DNA of 64,000 nucleotides from Puffinus mauretanicus (lineage: Eukaryota > Chordata > Aves > Procellariiformes > Procellariidae). The DNA lies in NCBI GenBank assembly GCA_023333565.1, contig JAJKFH010001865.1:7440001-7504000 (forward strand). The letters run 5' to 3'. The translations under genes were made by a program, and so were the position numbers. Below the pieces are notes generated by a model. That model searched no databases and was not told the origin of the DNA. It saw nothing but the letters and a program-made list of their open reading frames with translations. The first letter of the stretch is position 1. Each line of letters starts with the position of its first letter. Shown one piece after another: positions 1 through 13,649 of this stretch.

Positions 1-52
1 TACTGCCTACAAAATAGTCATCAAAATAAATCAAAGAACAGAGCATTATTAC

Positions 53-230
53 TTGTAGTAATTCTTGGTCACTTCTTTGGGGAAAAAGTTCCTTCAGTGT
101 TTGCAGCTTTGCGTCTCTGATGTCTTCCTCTACATTCTTCTTCACAGCTGGCAGCTGATCCCCACCATTTACGTATGTCAACTGGGGTCGTTCATCTTCA
201 GGCTGTTCATCATCGTCAGACTGTTCAGAG
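53..230 (-). CDS. SMARCAD1: SMARCAD1 coding exon 3 (residues 127-185, start of CUE1)
   Basis: The minus-strand translation is acidic at first (SEQSDDDEQPEDE) and then reads [20 protein letters not shown], nearly identical to the start of CUE domain 1 in human SMARCAD1 ([20 protein letters not shown]). CUE1 is a small helical fold that mediates protein contacts; in the human protein it binds KAP1/TRIM28. The exon opens after a pyrimidine-rich acceptor with AG at 232-231. It contributes one base to a split Ile codon, then 59 codons, and ends before GTAATA (donor at 52-51). The CUE1 helices continue in the next exon, outside the window. This exon lies in a longer plus-strand open frame, which is only a shadow. 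Confidence 0.94.
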
Positions 231-3200
231 CTATGATGTACGGGGGAGGAGAAAAAGAATTAAAATTTATTTTTGCTTATGAATATTTTACTCTTTCAGA
301 ACATTACTGTAAACCAAAACCAACAGGATCGCACAAAATGTGTTTAAGTGCATTCAGTAACACTGAATCAACTTGTACCCAAAGTGATAACTCCTATTCA
401 GGAGAAAATAAGACATATATGATTAAGTACAGTCTTCTGTTTGCAGTAAACACATTTCAACTTAGCAAAGGAAAGAAGAAAGGAGGAACAGACAAGGGAA
501 ATACCATGACTTACCCTCGTATTGTGCTATAAAATGTTACTTGCCAATTTAGCAACAACCATCTTAACACATTTCATCATTTCAGCTACCTATATTATAT
601 CAGACCATCTCAAGTTTGTCTCAAACAGTCTTGCTAGTATTTATTTGCCCAACAGATAAACAGATGTGGATAAGTTCTTTGTAAAAACTTTCCAGGTGCA
701 GTATCAACTCTCTGTCCTAGTTCTCAGCTCACTGAGAAAGAGAATTCAAAGATCCTTATGAAGCATCTTAAATATGCGAACGTGGGAAGAACCTTTCTGA
801 AAAAGGCAAAGTCCTGAACTTACTGGAAGATTTATTATTAGAGCTAACCTATAGGAAAAGCAATCCCTATATATTTTTCACGATATTCAGTTGCACAGAC
901 AGGGTTGAACTTAAGCACAGGTCTCCCATCCTACTGCCCTCCATAGACACATGAAAATCTCCTTTCCTGAATGAAAATTAGTTGAACTGTGTGGAGTTTG
1001 ACATTTCATAAGGGCTTGACCACCAGAAAGGCTTGCCTGTAGGTCTCTTTACCCAGATATAGGTAAAAGACTAAAAATAAACCTGTTTTTCCTCACTGTA
1101 TGTTTCTTTAGTTGCAATAGGCAGATTGCAATACAATTGTGAAAAAAGCAGTAACATGCCACTTATGTAGAAGATACACACTATTTTGAGACAACCATTC
1201 ATCAAATAATCTTTTTCTCCCTATCCTGTTCAAAAGGCACACACAGCCACGGGAACTCTCTGGTTGTGCCTCTTAGAGTAAAAAAAAAAAAATCCTCAAA
1301 ACAAAAAATAACCCAAATTCCTCTTCAATCCACCAAGCCATCTACTTGTAAGCTTCAGAAGGTGAATCCAGCATCCACTTTAAAAAAAGTCTTAGTGAAA
1401 TGGCATATTGAAATTCTACTAGCATATTTCAGATCTTTTTGCCTTGATGAGGAAAAAAGTTTCTTTATAAACTGCATTTAAAAAACAAAAAATCAATGCA
1501 AATGGAAATAGTAACACAGTGCAATTACCCTACCCCTTCCTATTGAGGATTAACATCTAGGTACTTGTCAACAAAGCCAGAGTTGCACACATCATAAATC
1601 TTGTCCTCTTTGTACAATCACGTTCTTATCAAGCGTGAAGAAACACTCATTTAACCGCTAAACGAGTATGATTCCAACCCACAAAACCTTGTGTTAGAGT
1701 TCTGCTTTTTTCCAACAGAGTCCAGACAGTGACTCTGGTAGTGAAGCTTGCGGCACACTTCCTTTTAGGAAAGATGTGCCTTCTCCTCTGAACTTTCTGC
1801 TTTCTGCTCTATCCCTTATTCAGGATAAGGGGTGCTGGGATACCCTGCAAAAAGAAAAAAAATTCACAAAACCCCCAAGCACTATGTAACACATGCACTA
1901 AAATGCACAGTGCAAAGACACTTGATTGACTGATTCTGTGCAAAGCTGGGCTAAATTCAGCACAAGCCAGAACTCATAAGCCTGGCCAGATCCAAGCTAA
2001 CTCCTGCCACACTCTCAATTTGTTTATTAGCTCAACCAGAACGCCACTTGTGAGACAGCTTAGTGGGTTCAGTACACATCAATTAGCACCTGAGCCAACA
2101 CACCGTGCCAAAGTGTGCCTGGTGCGTAAGAGACCAGTGGCTACACAAGAATAATGAAGAGTACAAGAGGATGTTGCTTATATTCACCAATCCCACCAGG
2201 AGCCACTTTGCTGTCCGTCTCTCACTCCCAGTAATCGGAATACAGTATAGAAATAGCAAGCTGTGGCTCTGCAAGTTGGATCCTGCATAGCTTATTAGCG
2301 TCAGCTCCACATAGTACAAAACCGCCTGTACTGCTTCCAAATCAGTGTAACTTCTGATCCCAGAAGCAGTGTAACTATGTTGACACAGCACTGCACACAA
2401 GCCAATTCGGTGCATGCAGCCAGCTTGCCATCTCTGTATCCTTGCACAATCTACAACTTAAACCATAGACAGAAACAGGAGTTCACTCTGCTAACTACTA
2501 ATTTTTTTTTTTCTTACCAAGTATCTGCCTTAAGTTGAAACTTCGGGGAAGATACATTAAAAAAAGTTTCAAGAATTTCAGCTAATAGCAGCAGGGAAAA
2601 GCACTATTTCATTTCTGCTGACAAGCTCCAGTAACTCCATGCTCTGTGTAAGGACTGAAAATCTGACAAGTGACTATGCCTGTTAAGGTTGCTATTCCCA
2701 TAAAAGTTTTCTGCAGATTAGTTCAGCCAGACTATCAAAAAAGCAGGTTAAGCCATCTTGTTTTGCTTAGCACAAGAACATTTAAGGGGCACAGACAATT
2801 ACCACATTTCAGTTCACACAGATATATAACTAGCAGGTAATAAATAGCAAGGGTTTCTTTAAACCATTCCAACTGGTTGCGCGAGATGTCTGTCTACATC
2901 TTGCCTCTCCTGTTCTCTCAATGCTGTCTTTTTAGCACCCATCCAAGTGACTCTTGCACGCTATTCTCTCCCAGCTTATTCAAAAATATAAATTTCCAAA
3001 TCACTAAAGAAAAAGCTTTTACTAAGCATAGCAAACTCATCATGCAACTAATATTTAACTTCAGCTCTCAGGAACTCTTATACTACACACTGAAGCACTA
3101 CTTGCTTTCCTGTCCACTATGGTTTCATAAAAAAAAAACCAAGCTAAAATCAACTCTAATACAGTTTAAAACTAATAAAGCAAATATTTTGTGGTTAAAC

Positions 3201-3487
3201 TTTCAAGTGCCATTAAAAGGATTTCAGAGGCGCAAATGGACAAACGTATAATGAACATCATGTATCATTCAACACCACAGGACTCCTCCCTTGTCAGTGC
3301 CTTTTCTGAGAAAATGGTTTAAGAGCTGGATTCTTCCTCCCTGGAAATCCAGTAAAGTTTAGTTAGGGACAGGTAAATCACAAAACCAGTAAACCACAAC
3401 CTAGCCTCTGATTTTCAATTCAGTATTTCAATTTAGAACATCACACTAGGTTGCAAAAACATTACAGAAAACTGGCTTAAAGCATAC
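231..3487 (-). other. SMARCAD1 intron between coding exons 2 and 3
   Basis: A 3,257-base AT-rich intron with GT and AG ends in the minus-strand sense. The predicted short open frames look random. I saw no further exon and no recognisable mobile element. Confidence 0.8.
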
Positions 3488-3662
3488 ATTACAACCGCAT
3501 CTCTCCTTGGAGCCCTGTTTTCTTTTGCAGCACTGAAGTTTCTTGGTTCTTCATCTTCGCTGTCTGAAGACACATCTAGGAACTGTACCCCTCTTCGATG
3601 CTTGAAATAAGATCGCTTCCTCGTCCTCTTGGCTTCAGGAGTTTCTGGGATGGCGGAGTACC
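3488..3662 (-). CDS. SMARCAD1: SMARCAD1 coding exon 2 (residues 68-125, plus 2 nt of codon 126)
   Basis: The exon encodes GYSAIPETPE, then YFKHRRGVQFLDVSSDSED. This aligns with human SMARCAD1 (SVPETP... [20 protein letters not shown]), a conserved acidic and serine-rich stretch of the N-terminal regulatory region. It starts after an acceptor AG at 3664-3663 and ends before GTATGC (donor at 3487-3486). The two leading bases (GG) complete the G left by exon 1 as a Gly codon. Then come 57 full codons and two trailing bases (AT), which pair with the C that opens the next exon to give Ile. The matching phases at both ends strongly support these boundaries. The open frame extends beyond both splice sites, but those parts are intronic. 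Confidence 0.94.
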
Positions 3663-3843
3663 CTGTGCAAGCCACATCAATAGGAGAAAAGATAGGAGAC
3701 AATGACTTATGACTTCAAATATTTATCTATACTTGGAGCATCAGATAGCTATGATTTCTTCTTTGTACACAACAACCATTTAAACAGAACTCACATCCTT
3801 ATGCATGCAAAATCCCTGTAAGCTGTATTCCTTAAAGTAGAAT

Positions 3844-3893
3844 TTAAGATGGCAAAGATATTAAGATGGCAAAAAAAAATTTAAGATGGCAAA
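3844..3893. repeat. Three spaced copies of TTAAGATGGCAAA
   Basis: The 13-mer occurs at 3844-3856, 3861-3873 and 3881-3893 with uneven spacers (4 and 7 bases). It is a small local duplication in the intron. Confidence 0.85.
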
Positions 3894-4275
3894 AGATCCT
3901 CAGCCCTCTTACATCAAACAAATAATTTTTACACCACAAAGTTTCAGAGATCGTATATTTTAGGTTAATAACTACTTATAAATACATTTTTATTTTTGGA
4001 AAAATGAATAATCAGCAAAATCCTCTAAACTAGTTCCAGGCTGATCAGGACATGGATAGAAACATACTGGTCTATCTGATGGCTGATTTATGATCTGCTT
4101 GTCTTGATAGCTTTTCAGAAAGGAAACGTCAGTGTTATACTGCAGAAAATTAGGAAGCTACACCAAGGAACTTGACAGGTAAGTTGCAACTCCTACAGAG
4201 ATACAATCTATTTAGCCAGTCTTTTCCACATTATGCTCCAGATGATTCTTAACAAGGAAACTTAGCATACGGATG

Positions 4276-4302
4276 GATGCTTCGTGTTATATATGAAGCA
4301 TC
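4276..4302. repeat. Small inverted repeat (GATGCTTC / GAAGCATC)
   Basis: Perfect 8-bp arms (4276-4283 and 4295-4302) around an 11-base loop. Probably incidental. Confidence 0.6.
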
Positions 4303-5448
4303 AGGATATAGATAATCTATACATAATCAGGATATGTCACTGTGAAGACGTCTCCCAAATCATGTACTACCTTCAGTGACACTTGCAAAATTGACCCGCT
4401 ATGCGTGCATTAGCTTGTATTAACTTTTCAGTTCTGAACATGCTTGTAAGACAACCAAAAGCATAAGCAGCCAGTCTATTCATATAATTCCTGAATTAGT
4501 CATGAATAATGCATGATTAAGTCCCCCAATGTCAGCTACACCTGAAAACAACTCCATGCATATATCTAGATGGGGAAAACATGACCACACAGGGAAATCT
4601 ACACAAAACCTGACATACAAAATAGGTCTTGAACCTGAAGCGGAGAGAGGATTAGAACACTGTAAAACAAAATCAATCAAAAAGCCTACGCTTTATTAGA
4701 CTTTGGCCTGTCACCCTCTTTCAGCACAGTACGATCTAACTGCATATATTGTGTATTTCAAGGTGGTTCTAACTAAAACTCTGATGCTTCCATATAAGCC
4801 TGGGTAAGGTAAAACACATGGTTCAATCCATTGCCTACGGAGGCTAGAACAGTTCTGCTACCATTTTTAGAAAACCCTAAGGAAAAAAAACACTTTTTAG
4901 TTGATACACGTAGACTTGAACGTGCGGCTTCTAGCTCTTCTGTCTTTAAACCTGCATTAAACAGAACTAAATACTTGGATGCAATTGCCACCTCTTAAGC
5001 GTGCTATTTCGTGTCAGTAATTGAAGAAAAGCACTCAAGGCGTTTTGTGAAAGCTATGAGCCAAGCACCATACATAGCCTGACCTAGTGCAGCAGTCCCA
5101 TGCATTCAAGACTTCATTCCTTTCTACCACTTTACCATTTTTATAGCCAGTGCTGGAATGAAAGCATAGTTGGTAAGCCGAGTAACTTTATTTAAGACCA
5201 GACAAATTATGGACCCTGGAGGCATATGACTGAAGAGAGGAAGAACAACACATGGAGCAGAGAATGTGACAGCTGCAGAAAACATTTTCTGTGTGAAAGT
5301 AATCTTGCAGAAAATAAATTTAAAATAATTCACTGTGGCAGCATTTGATGGAAACAAAGATAAATCCCAAAAGTACAAGCAATTTGCTGACACAGGAGAC
5401 TATGAGGTGATACTGGCTTTGAAAGGGAAAGGTACCCAATAAACGAAT

Positions 5449-5468
5449 AAAAAAAAAAAAAAAAAAAA
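5449..5468 (+). repeat. Poly(A) tract, 20 bases
   Basis: Uninterrupted A run in the intron. No adjacent retroposed body was recognised. Confidence 0.9.
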
Positions 5469-5999
5469 GGGTACCAAATGTTACATAGTGCACTACTGAA
5501 AAGGAAGAAAAGAACTTGAAAATGGAGTTTAACACTGGTTAAAGGGATGGGAGTGACTGTAACTCAAACCGCTTTAATATCCATGAGGAAATGTAAACGA
5601 GAGTTCAATGACAGTTCAAAAAAGCAATCGTTGAAGCCTTAAGACTTCAGATAACCTTAGCTATGCATAGGAAAAATCCTACTGAAAATACGAAACACAA
5701 TTCTAACCAGGCATTAGTCCATCAGTTTGGAAGCAGAGGAGCGTGAAGAAGGAAGAGCACATAATTATCATCATCTCAGCTTTTAATTCATGAAAGAACA
5801 TCACAGTGTGTCAGAGAGTTAGTTACAAGTAAGAACCGTCTTGTTTCAGCATCATGTTTAGCAGAGAAACCCATGTTTTGATTTCCATCTTAAAACCTCT
5901 ATAATCTGACATTTCCATATTTCTTACTGACCAGGTTTAATAAGAAGGGGTTTGTCTGTCTTTCGTGTCAAAGAAGAAGCTGCTTCCCAGGTGACTGGC

Positions 6000-7300
6000 A
6001 AGTTTTACCTCCTATCTGCTGCTGCTGCCACCCAGCCCGCCCTCACTTCTCTGCTCCAGAACCAGGGGCACACAAACAACGGCCGCCTCCCGCTCCCCTC
6101 CTGGCTGATGAGGACAAAGGTCCATTTGGCAGCAAACACACGCACACAGCGGGGAGCCCCTCCAGTCGCTGGCCTTAGATACCCAGTCCACCCGGGATGA
6201 AGCCTCAGTCTCCTCACTTGCTGGCACCAGAGCACAGGAGCCCCCAGGGCCCACACCCCACTCCGGCTGTCGGCACAGACCCCCTTGCGCAGGCTCGCAG
6301 GCACACACGCCATGCATCTCTCCACTCTCTACCCGGCGGCTGGCACCGGGCGCCCTCGTCTCGGGCTGCCCCACACACAAATGGGCAACTCAGACCCTCT
6401 GGTCCCTTCCCGGCTTCCCAGGCCGCTTCACCTGCTTGCTGGCTCGTCCCCTGGTACCCCCGCTCCCTCCGCAGGGGCTGCGCAGGGGGTGGCACCGCAG
6501 ACACGCGGGCCTCCGCAGCCCACGCTGGCTGTCACCTGATTTTCCACTCACTTTGGTCCCTCCAGCTGCTGGCACCCCAGGCACGTGGGCCCTTGTGACC
6601 CCTGGTCCTCACTCCAGCTGCTGGCACTTGGACCCCCATGCACACAGAACTGATTCCCCTCACCCAGGAAAGTAGCTAAAAGAGGAATTTAACAAGAAGA
6701 CAGGACTAACTATGGTGATCATGATCAGGTGTATACCGACCTGTCTACGTGCAACCGACCCCTGTTATCCCCTTACCCCTCTGTTTTCCCCACACTTGTT
6801 CCTCTTCAAACCACTCCGATTCCTCCCCTTACCCACCTTCTGTGCCTCCCCTTAAACATCCCATAGCAAGTTTTGTGCAAACCTAAAAAGCTCTTACTTG
6901 CATCTTACGAGTCCCATACCCCCAAAGGTAGCAATCCCCCTCAGCCTGAACGGTGCTCCCAACAGCCTTGCTGTTGACTCACGGTGATGGGCATCACCCA
7001 CAACTCATGGGGCTGACGGCCCTTCTGTGACAGCTCTAGGAGAAGCCAGGGCAGGGGCCATTCCTCCGATTAGCTTATTCGGGCTCCTGCACCCGCCACT
7101 GTGTCTCTGTGCGAAGACGAGCCTTTTACCTCATGAGATGACACAACAAGTCCCACCTATGTGGCTGGTATTGAATAAAAACAAGCTCCCCACTCCCAGA
7201 CAGCATCTGATTTACGTTCTAAGAAGATGGGTGAGAACACAGAGCAAGAGAGAACAGATAGAAGAGACCACAAAATTAGAGAGAGAATAGCTATGGTTTA
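6000..7300 (-). repeat. GC-rich intronic block, possible decayed LTR-type repeat
   Basis: G+C and CpG content rise sharply against the surrounding AT-rich intron. The core (6197-6660) has recurring CTGGCAC-type motifs about every 50 bases. The flanking part to about 7.3 kb is C-rich with scattered CpG. A GC-rich body with internal ~50-base tandem units is reminiscent of some avian LTRs, in minus orientation, but I cannot fix its termini or a target duplication. It could instead be a degenerate minisatellite. The overlapping open frames of 64-133 codons are artefacts. Confidence 0.35.
6214..6635. repeat. Degenerate ~50-bp minisatellite
   Basis: The motif CTGGCACC or a close variant appears near 6221, 6269, 6340, 6439, 6489, 6569 and 6621. 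The spacings are about 48, 71, 99, 50, 80 and 52 bases, mostly near one or two units of 50. The last two units are the best matched (CCAGCTGCTGGCAC). Confidence 0.5.
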
Positions 7301-8628
7301 TTAAGAGCCTCAGTGAAGGACAACAGACAGTAATATACTTTGAATTGGGGTGGTGGATGGGTGAAAAAAAATCTCCACGCTCATTTCCTACACCAAAGAG
7401 CTTTGAATCATGAATAAGAAAACAGACCAAAACAATTACACAGGGAAGGTGCAGGACAGTCAGCTACAACACTCCTGGGAGAGTTGAGTTTTAATGATAC
7501 AACTGTCAGTATAAGTCCTCATATAAAAGTATTTTACACCTTCATAATGCAAATACAGTACATGGGCATCCTCTCCCCTCTAGCACATCAATCCTTTCTT
7601 AAAACTCACGTGCCTATAATCCAAACACCAGTGGTGCTTTCTCAGCTGCTAACTCTGGAACCGTAATTTCAGCTGGAATTAAAGAGAGTTTCTTCTGCCT
7701 CTGTTCACTAACGCAGAAACTTGCTGAGTCAAGTTACTACAGAGCATAACGGCAGTTTTCAAAGCTGATTTGCCGCAGAGACTAGACACAGAAGAGGCTA
7801 GAATAAATTCATCCAATAATCAAATGGAGAAATGAGCTGCATGGTGTCGAATTCCTTCGTCTGTGATGAAATGCCTCAACTTTAATCGAGTTATCATAAA
7901 AATGTAAACCTTTTCTATCACTTTCAAAACATGAGAGAGGATTATGGTTATGATTTTTAGAAGAGGCAAAAGTTTCACTTTGCAAAATAATCTTGTTATC
8001 TTGAAAAGCCCATACATGTGTAAACTTAGGAAGGCCTAAAAATTACAAGTTCTGAAGCAGCAACATACTGTCCCAAGACAGGCCTCCCTGCAACCAAGAC
8101 TAAAGTGTTGGCAGTAGAAAGTTCCTCAGCAGTACCTTCTTCTGTCTATGCATGTTTGGAAGGAGATGTGTTATCCTTGACACAGTTGCTTTGCTTTATC
8201 TGAAAACCATGTAAGTTTTAAGATGAATACAGGAGAACAGCAAGAGAGACCTTTGAATGTACCAAACATTTTTATTAGATTTAAACATAAAGTTGCGGGC
8301 AAATTTATTTCAGCAATTCCTCTCTAGCCAAGAAAAATAAAGCAGAAAAATTCTGAAGGTTATAAAGTTGGGCTAGCTGAGCAAGGGCTATCACAACAGG
8401 ACAGAAATATGAGATGCACAAAAAGATGTGAATGGAAATATCAAAACAGGTCTATAAGAAACATGAGAAGTTCACAACTCTACTGAATTAACAGAATTGA
8501 TCAAGCCAGTTTTCATGATCTTTGCCTTGTAGGTAGCTTATATTCCAAAAATATGCCTCCTGCAAGTTGCATGACATGCAAATGACAGGTACTCATGACA
8601 GCTTTGCTTAGAAGCATCCTTACTGCAT

Positions 8629-8651
8629 TAAAACAAAACAAAACAAAACAA
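8629..8651 (+). repeat. AAAAC microsatellite
   Basis: About four and a half copies of a 5-base AAAAC unit. Confidence 0.8.
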
Positions 8652-8945
8652 CCCAAGGAAGTTTACAAAAATAACATGGTCTTAAAAATAATTTTATCCT
8701 TTACAATAAAAACATTGGAAGAGGTTTAGATTTAAATAAAAAGAGTATTTACTGTTTCACTTGGCGACTTCTCATTTTATTTTTACTTTAAATAGCAACC
8801 ACTGTCCAGTCTTGATGACAACTCCTAACTCCTACACCTATGGAATGCTGAGTTGCCTGGAAAAAGTATTCTCCCTCTCAAAAAAGCAGTATTTCCTTCT
8901 CCCCCTTCTCCACCTATTCCACTGAACAGAATCCTTTATTAACAA

Positions 8946-8960
8946 GGGGGGGGAGGGGGG
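8946..8960 (+). repeat. G-rich tract
   Basis: Eight G, one A and six G in an AT-rich setting. It is C-rich in the SMARCAD1 transcript. Confidence 0.75.
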
Positions 8961-9448
8961 AGACAGCAGAAATCACATATGTAATAAGAAGTCCTCATAT
9001 TTAGAGCAAATTATAACCTTGTAGAGCAGTAACAGATTAAACAGTTATTGCCACAGCATGTAATTATTGGAGGCAGAGTTTCCTGATCACAGGCGATTAA
9101 AAAGGACTATTAAGGAATGCCTGCAATCATAAGACAAGTGTTTGACTCTAAGGCCAGAAATAAGAAAACACATAAGTATCCCTAACTGGAGAGGTAAACA
9201 ACAAAAACAAAACCCAACAACAACTGATTTTTGCTATCATACAAAGAGATTCCATGAGAATAACCGGATAAAACTGTCTATGATTATATGGAGACAATGT
9301 TAAGTTACAGATGAAGGTACTCAAACACAACTATAACTATATATATATAAAAAAAACTATAACTCATAATGTTAGAGCAAATATTTTGTTTAGTTTAGTC
9401 AGTAACTGCACAGCTTCAACTCCTCTTGAAAAAACTTCACCTTGAAAA

Positions 9449-9468
9449 TTTTTTTTTTTTTTTTTTTT
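9449..9468 (+). repeat. Poly(T) tract, 20 bases
   Basis: An uninterrupted T run, which is poly(A) in the sense of the SMARCAD1 transcript. Confidence 0.9.
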
Positions 9469-12400
9469 AAATCATACTCACTACAGTCTTCCGGAAAGCA
9501 TGTACCTAGTGCAGAGCCATAATACATTGCCCTATAATTCTAAATATAACCTCCTACACAAACCATACATCACACAGAGAAAGCCAGCCTCTTCTCTCCC
9601 AAATAAAAACAAAACTGAGGTAAAACTTAGAAGCTTACCACATTTACTGACACTGCACAACAAACATTGTCAAATGGAAAGTAATTTCCACCTAGTTTTG
9701 GAAAGCAGTATCAAATGCATGCTGCTCAAGTTTACAAGCTAATTAATATTCCATTTTCAAAGGGAAGTCCCTTTCATTTGCTAAAATAATCCTAAATACC
9801 AGTGTTACTCTAAGGTGCTTCTTAAAGAGACCATTTAAAAATGAAGATTACTTCAACATATCTTCCCATGAATCCTCAGAAAAGTTCACTAGGTACTGGT
9901 GTCATTAGTTTTTTCCAGAAACGCTTTAAGTAGAATTATACTCTACGAACTGTGACATAAGCAAAAGACATGACTTCCTCAGATCATAAAGAAAAATAAT
10001 AACAGATGAGAACAAAAAAAGCAGTCCCAGTGCAAGTGAATGATGTGACACTCTGAACATCGTAACCTGTCAATGCAGTCATTTGGGTTATGTATGTGAA
10101 TTGTACAGAGAGGATATCAACAAAATCAACCATTAATAACAGGATTATACATAGTAGTTTAATTTCATCTACAACTTTTATTTCAATTCATTGTTGAAGC
10201 TTTGTAAGCATGCTTTTTGAATACAAATCTCATTTTGAAATTCATGATCGTAATTATTCTAATTTGTATAGTTCTAACACAGTTCTGCTCCATTTCTACA
10301 ATTGGAACAATCTCATTATCTTAGCAGACCAGGCTATTTACATAATTAAAAATATCTAACTGAAAATTAAGAAGATAGCTTCATTGTTTTCCTAACAGAC
10401 TAATAGAAACCAAATGTGCGTATTATTTAGTAAATAATACTAATTTTTACAGAAAATTGTAGTAAACAACTCCAATGCATTTTTCCAACTCTTTAGAGAG
10501 GTATCATTCAGATATAATTTGATAACTGCCCCCATAGTTGCTTCCTATCCCTCAGTTAAGTGATGGCTGCAAAGCCACTGCAAGCCTTCGTGATTTTGAA
10601 TGTACACAAGTGTATAAAGACAACCAGTTCTTGTGGCCATCATAGTACAAATTGCTTATTGAAGTGTAAGGTATGTATGTTCAATACAAAGCAACAAGAA
10701 GCATTACATACATACATACCCAGAGCGTAGAACAATCTACCAATATTAGTTTGTTCTGGGAAAACAAAACAAAAAAATTAGCTAAAAAGATAATGGTGTT
10801 TCATGACACAAGAGATATCATCTGACTCTTTTTTCCAAGATGAATGAAATTAAAACAATCATATTTTTCATTAGATGCATATTTCAGGACACGTGACAAA
10901 ACAGAAACCCAAAGAAATCCCTAGGAAATGATACTGAACCATTTGGGCTCCTGAAGGAAAAAGTCTGATTTTAAAATTCTTTTTACATACACAAGATGAT
11001 TGCATGATACCAAATGAAACAGGACAAAAAAGCCATCAGCTACTTAATTTTTTTTTTGTATAGGTGAAATAAAGAACACTCTCCTCTTGTTTCCTCAGTT
11101 TCATGTACCAGTATTTTGTGAATCCACTGTGTTTGTCTTCAGAAGAAATACGAGTAATTGCTGTCCTCACATGATTTATTGAGCATTAGGGCAAGTTATT
11201 TTTAGTTAACTTGGTGTAAAGTGCTTCTTGTACAAAACAACTCCATACTTTGACTTATGTATTTAGCAGCAGAGAGAGCACACAGTGCCATAAGCTGGTT
11301 AGCTCTGTACCTTTTCCATGATAATTCAAGAAAAAAACCAAATAGCTGTTCATTTTATCTGACCCAAAGCAAGAAAACTTCTGTCTTCCTGTTGCTAATT
11401 AGGAAACAAGGAGGATAGGCATCTGCTAATCAAATCTATTTCCTCCTTTATATTTAAGGGCCTCACAACCTGCAGACAAAATTTGAGTGTTTTATTTTCG
11501 ATTAACTTCTACAGATGTAGAAAATGTTATTTGATTTTTAAAATGGTTAATTAATTATATTAAATGGGTTACATAACAATGATGTGCAAATAAGCGAAAA
11601 AGTCACCAAACCACTCCATCTTCTTTAAACACTCAATATCTGTGAAAGATAAAGCATTATGTAAATGCAAAGTACTAGTAATTACATCTAAATTTTAAAT
11701 GTTAATTAGCACCCCAGTTCTACACCAGCATCTGTGTCCATGGACTCTTAAAGTCAGCCACTTCCTACAATTTTGGCTGCACTTCTACTCTACTCTGTTT
11801 TACTAGTAGCTACCATCATCTCCCACTTGTTTTCCTCACAATTTCTCAGCCTTCCACAACAGTTCCTCTTTTAGGTTGCCCTTCATCTTTCCTTTTATTA
11901 CCTCATATCTAAACTCATACTCATGCCTCTAAATTGGTTATTACACTCCTTCTCAGTCCTACCCTTGTAGAATATAAGCCAAGGGACACCAGTATTTTGA
12001 AAAACAACAAGCTCCAAAGTTTGTTGGCCTTGGTAGATATGGTCTACCTACATGCTTCCACTGACAAAGTCAAGTCCACAGGCAGATTAAAGGAAAAAAT
12101 ATAATATTAAAAAAAAAAAAAATCACAAAGACAAATCAAGCCACAAAACGAGCAGCACCATCCATTACTTCACATCTATGTTCACCGTCAAACAACGGTA
12201 CCTCATTCAGTAGCTCCTACACTGCACAGGACAGTGACCTACCACAAACAGGAAGACAACACCTGTTCCAAAGTGCACTTCCGCAGAGCGCCAGTTTTTT
12301 CACGCAATCCATCACAAAGCACACACATGCAGAAGCCACAACTAACAGTTGCTTGCTTCTTGTGTTAAGTTCCCCCTGCCACCAAAACATCCTCTCTGCT

Positions 12401-13649
12401 AGTAGACAGGCTACTTAACTCCAGACTGGCAACTCTCAAACCAAGATTTAAAGGTTTTGTATATTTTTTTAAACATAAAGCACCGATTGATATTTACTAA
12501 TGTAAACATGAGAGCACTCCCGTCAACTGAAAACAGTCAACCTGCATAAAACCAAAATTCATGGAATAGTAAGTATCAATCTACTATAATATCGATTTGG
12601 CTCACCTTTAAAAGAACGCCTCCTTGTACATGAAAGGTTCTCTGTTATCGCACAGATAAAGTACTATGATAAACTGCCTTCCACCAAGGGAAAGTTGTAT
12701 GCAAAACAAATGTAGTTAAACAACAACAACTGATACTGTTGCTCCATTACTGACTAAATGCATAGTCAAAGTCTGTCTGATCTCTCCAAGAACGCCTGTA
12801 TCTTGACATCTGTATCAGAAGTTATACGGAATGTCCGAAATATATAAAATAATCAGCAACAAATAATTTTTGTTCTTGCATTCTTACTCCTTCAGTAACA
12901 GAAAAGCTACCGGTGAATGTGATTACGCAGTTGACAGCCGCTACAGTTCTTTATTTGTATTAACTGATGAATCTGAACAGAAACAGCACATCTCCAGTGT
13001 ATCAGTCAGACAAACCAGTAAATTACGACACAAGCAAGGTTTTCACGTTTCCATGAAAATCACAAGCTACTGCCAGAAGAGGGAATAAACACTGCCACAA
13101 AACTATTAATGCAATCAGCAGCAGGTTTCTCAGCTCTTTACAAAACCAGGCCCAACTGAAAAGAAACTGTTTTCTTTCTTTTCAGTTTTATCTGTGATAT
13201 TGCACATTGCATTAGCCTAGGACTGTAGTGAAAAAAGTTAAGTCTATGTAGTGTTGCAATTATCAGACAACTAAAAGGTTTTTTTTTCCTTTGAAAACCC
13301 TGAAATGCCATGTTAGTGAAAAATAAGTATCAGTAAAGATAATTAATAAATAGGCAAACATAACATACTTTAAACACTTAAACTGTAGCTTGTTTACGCA
13401 ACTGAAAAAAATCATTTCGGCTTTAGCTATCAGAGGTTTCTGACTTGACTGTAAATGCACAGGTTCAATTAGAGCAAGCACGGTTGCAAATAAGGATACT
13501 TTTGTGGAAATTGCTGTGAAATATGTGCGCACAGAAAAGCACATTGGTAAAATAAGAAAAGGGGGGGTGGGGAAAGACAATAATTGTTTTATTGCTGGAA
13601 GTGAAGTACCTACACTGTTCTCATGCTACTTGCAAAACACCTGACTCAC

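Larger units (their letters stand above)
3663..13649 (-). other. SMARCAD1 intron between coding exons 1 and 2
   Basis: A 9,987-base intron starting GTGAGT and ending in AG. It is mostly AT-rich, with homopolymers at 5449-5468 (A) and 9449-9468 (T), an AAAAC microsatellite, and a GC-rich block at about 6.0-7.3 kb. Small open frames in the GC-rich block overlap one another on both strands and are not convincing genes. Confidence 0.8.

Noticed and set aside
65..532. Plus-strand open frame of 155 codons
   Set aside because: It is the antisense shadow of SMARCAD1 coding exon 3, whose minus-strand frame matches a known protein and has splice sites.
5952..6675. Overlapping open frames of 64-133 codons on both strands
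   Set aside because: They lie in a GC-rich repeat-like block within an intron; no domain and mutually overlapping.
6716..6727. 12-bp palindrome TGATCATGATCA
   Set aside because: Short, within a repeat-like block, and expected by chance in a window this size.
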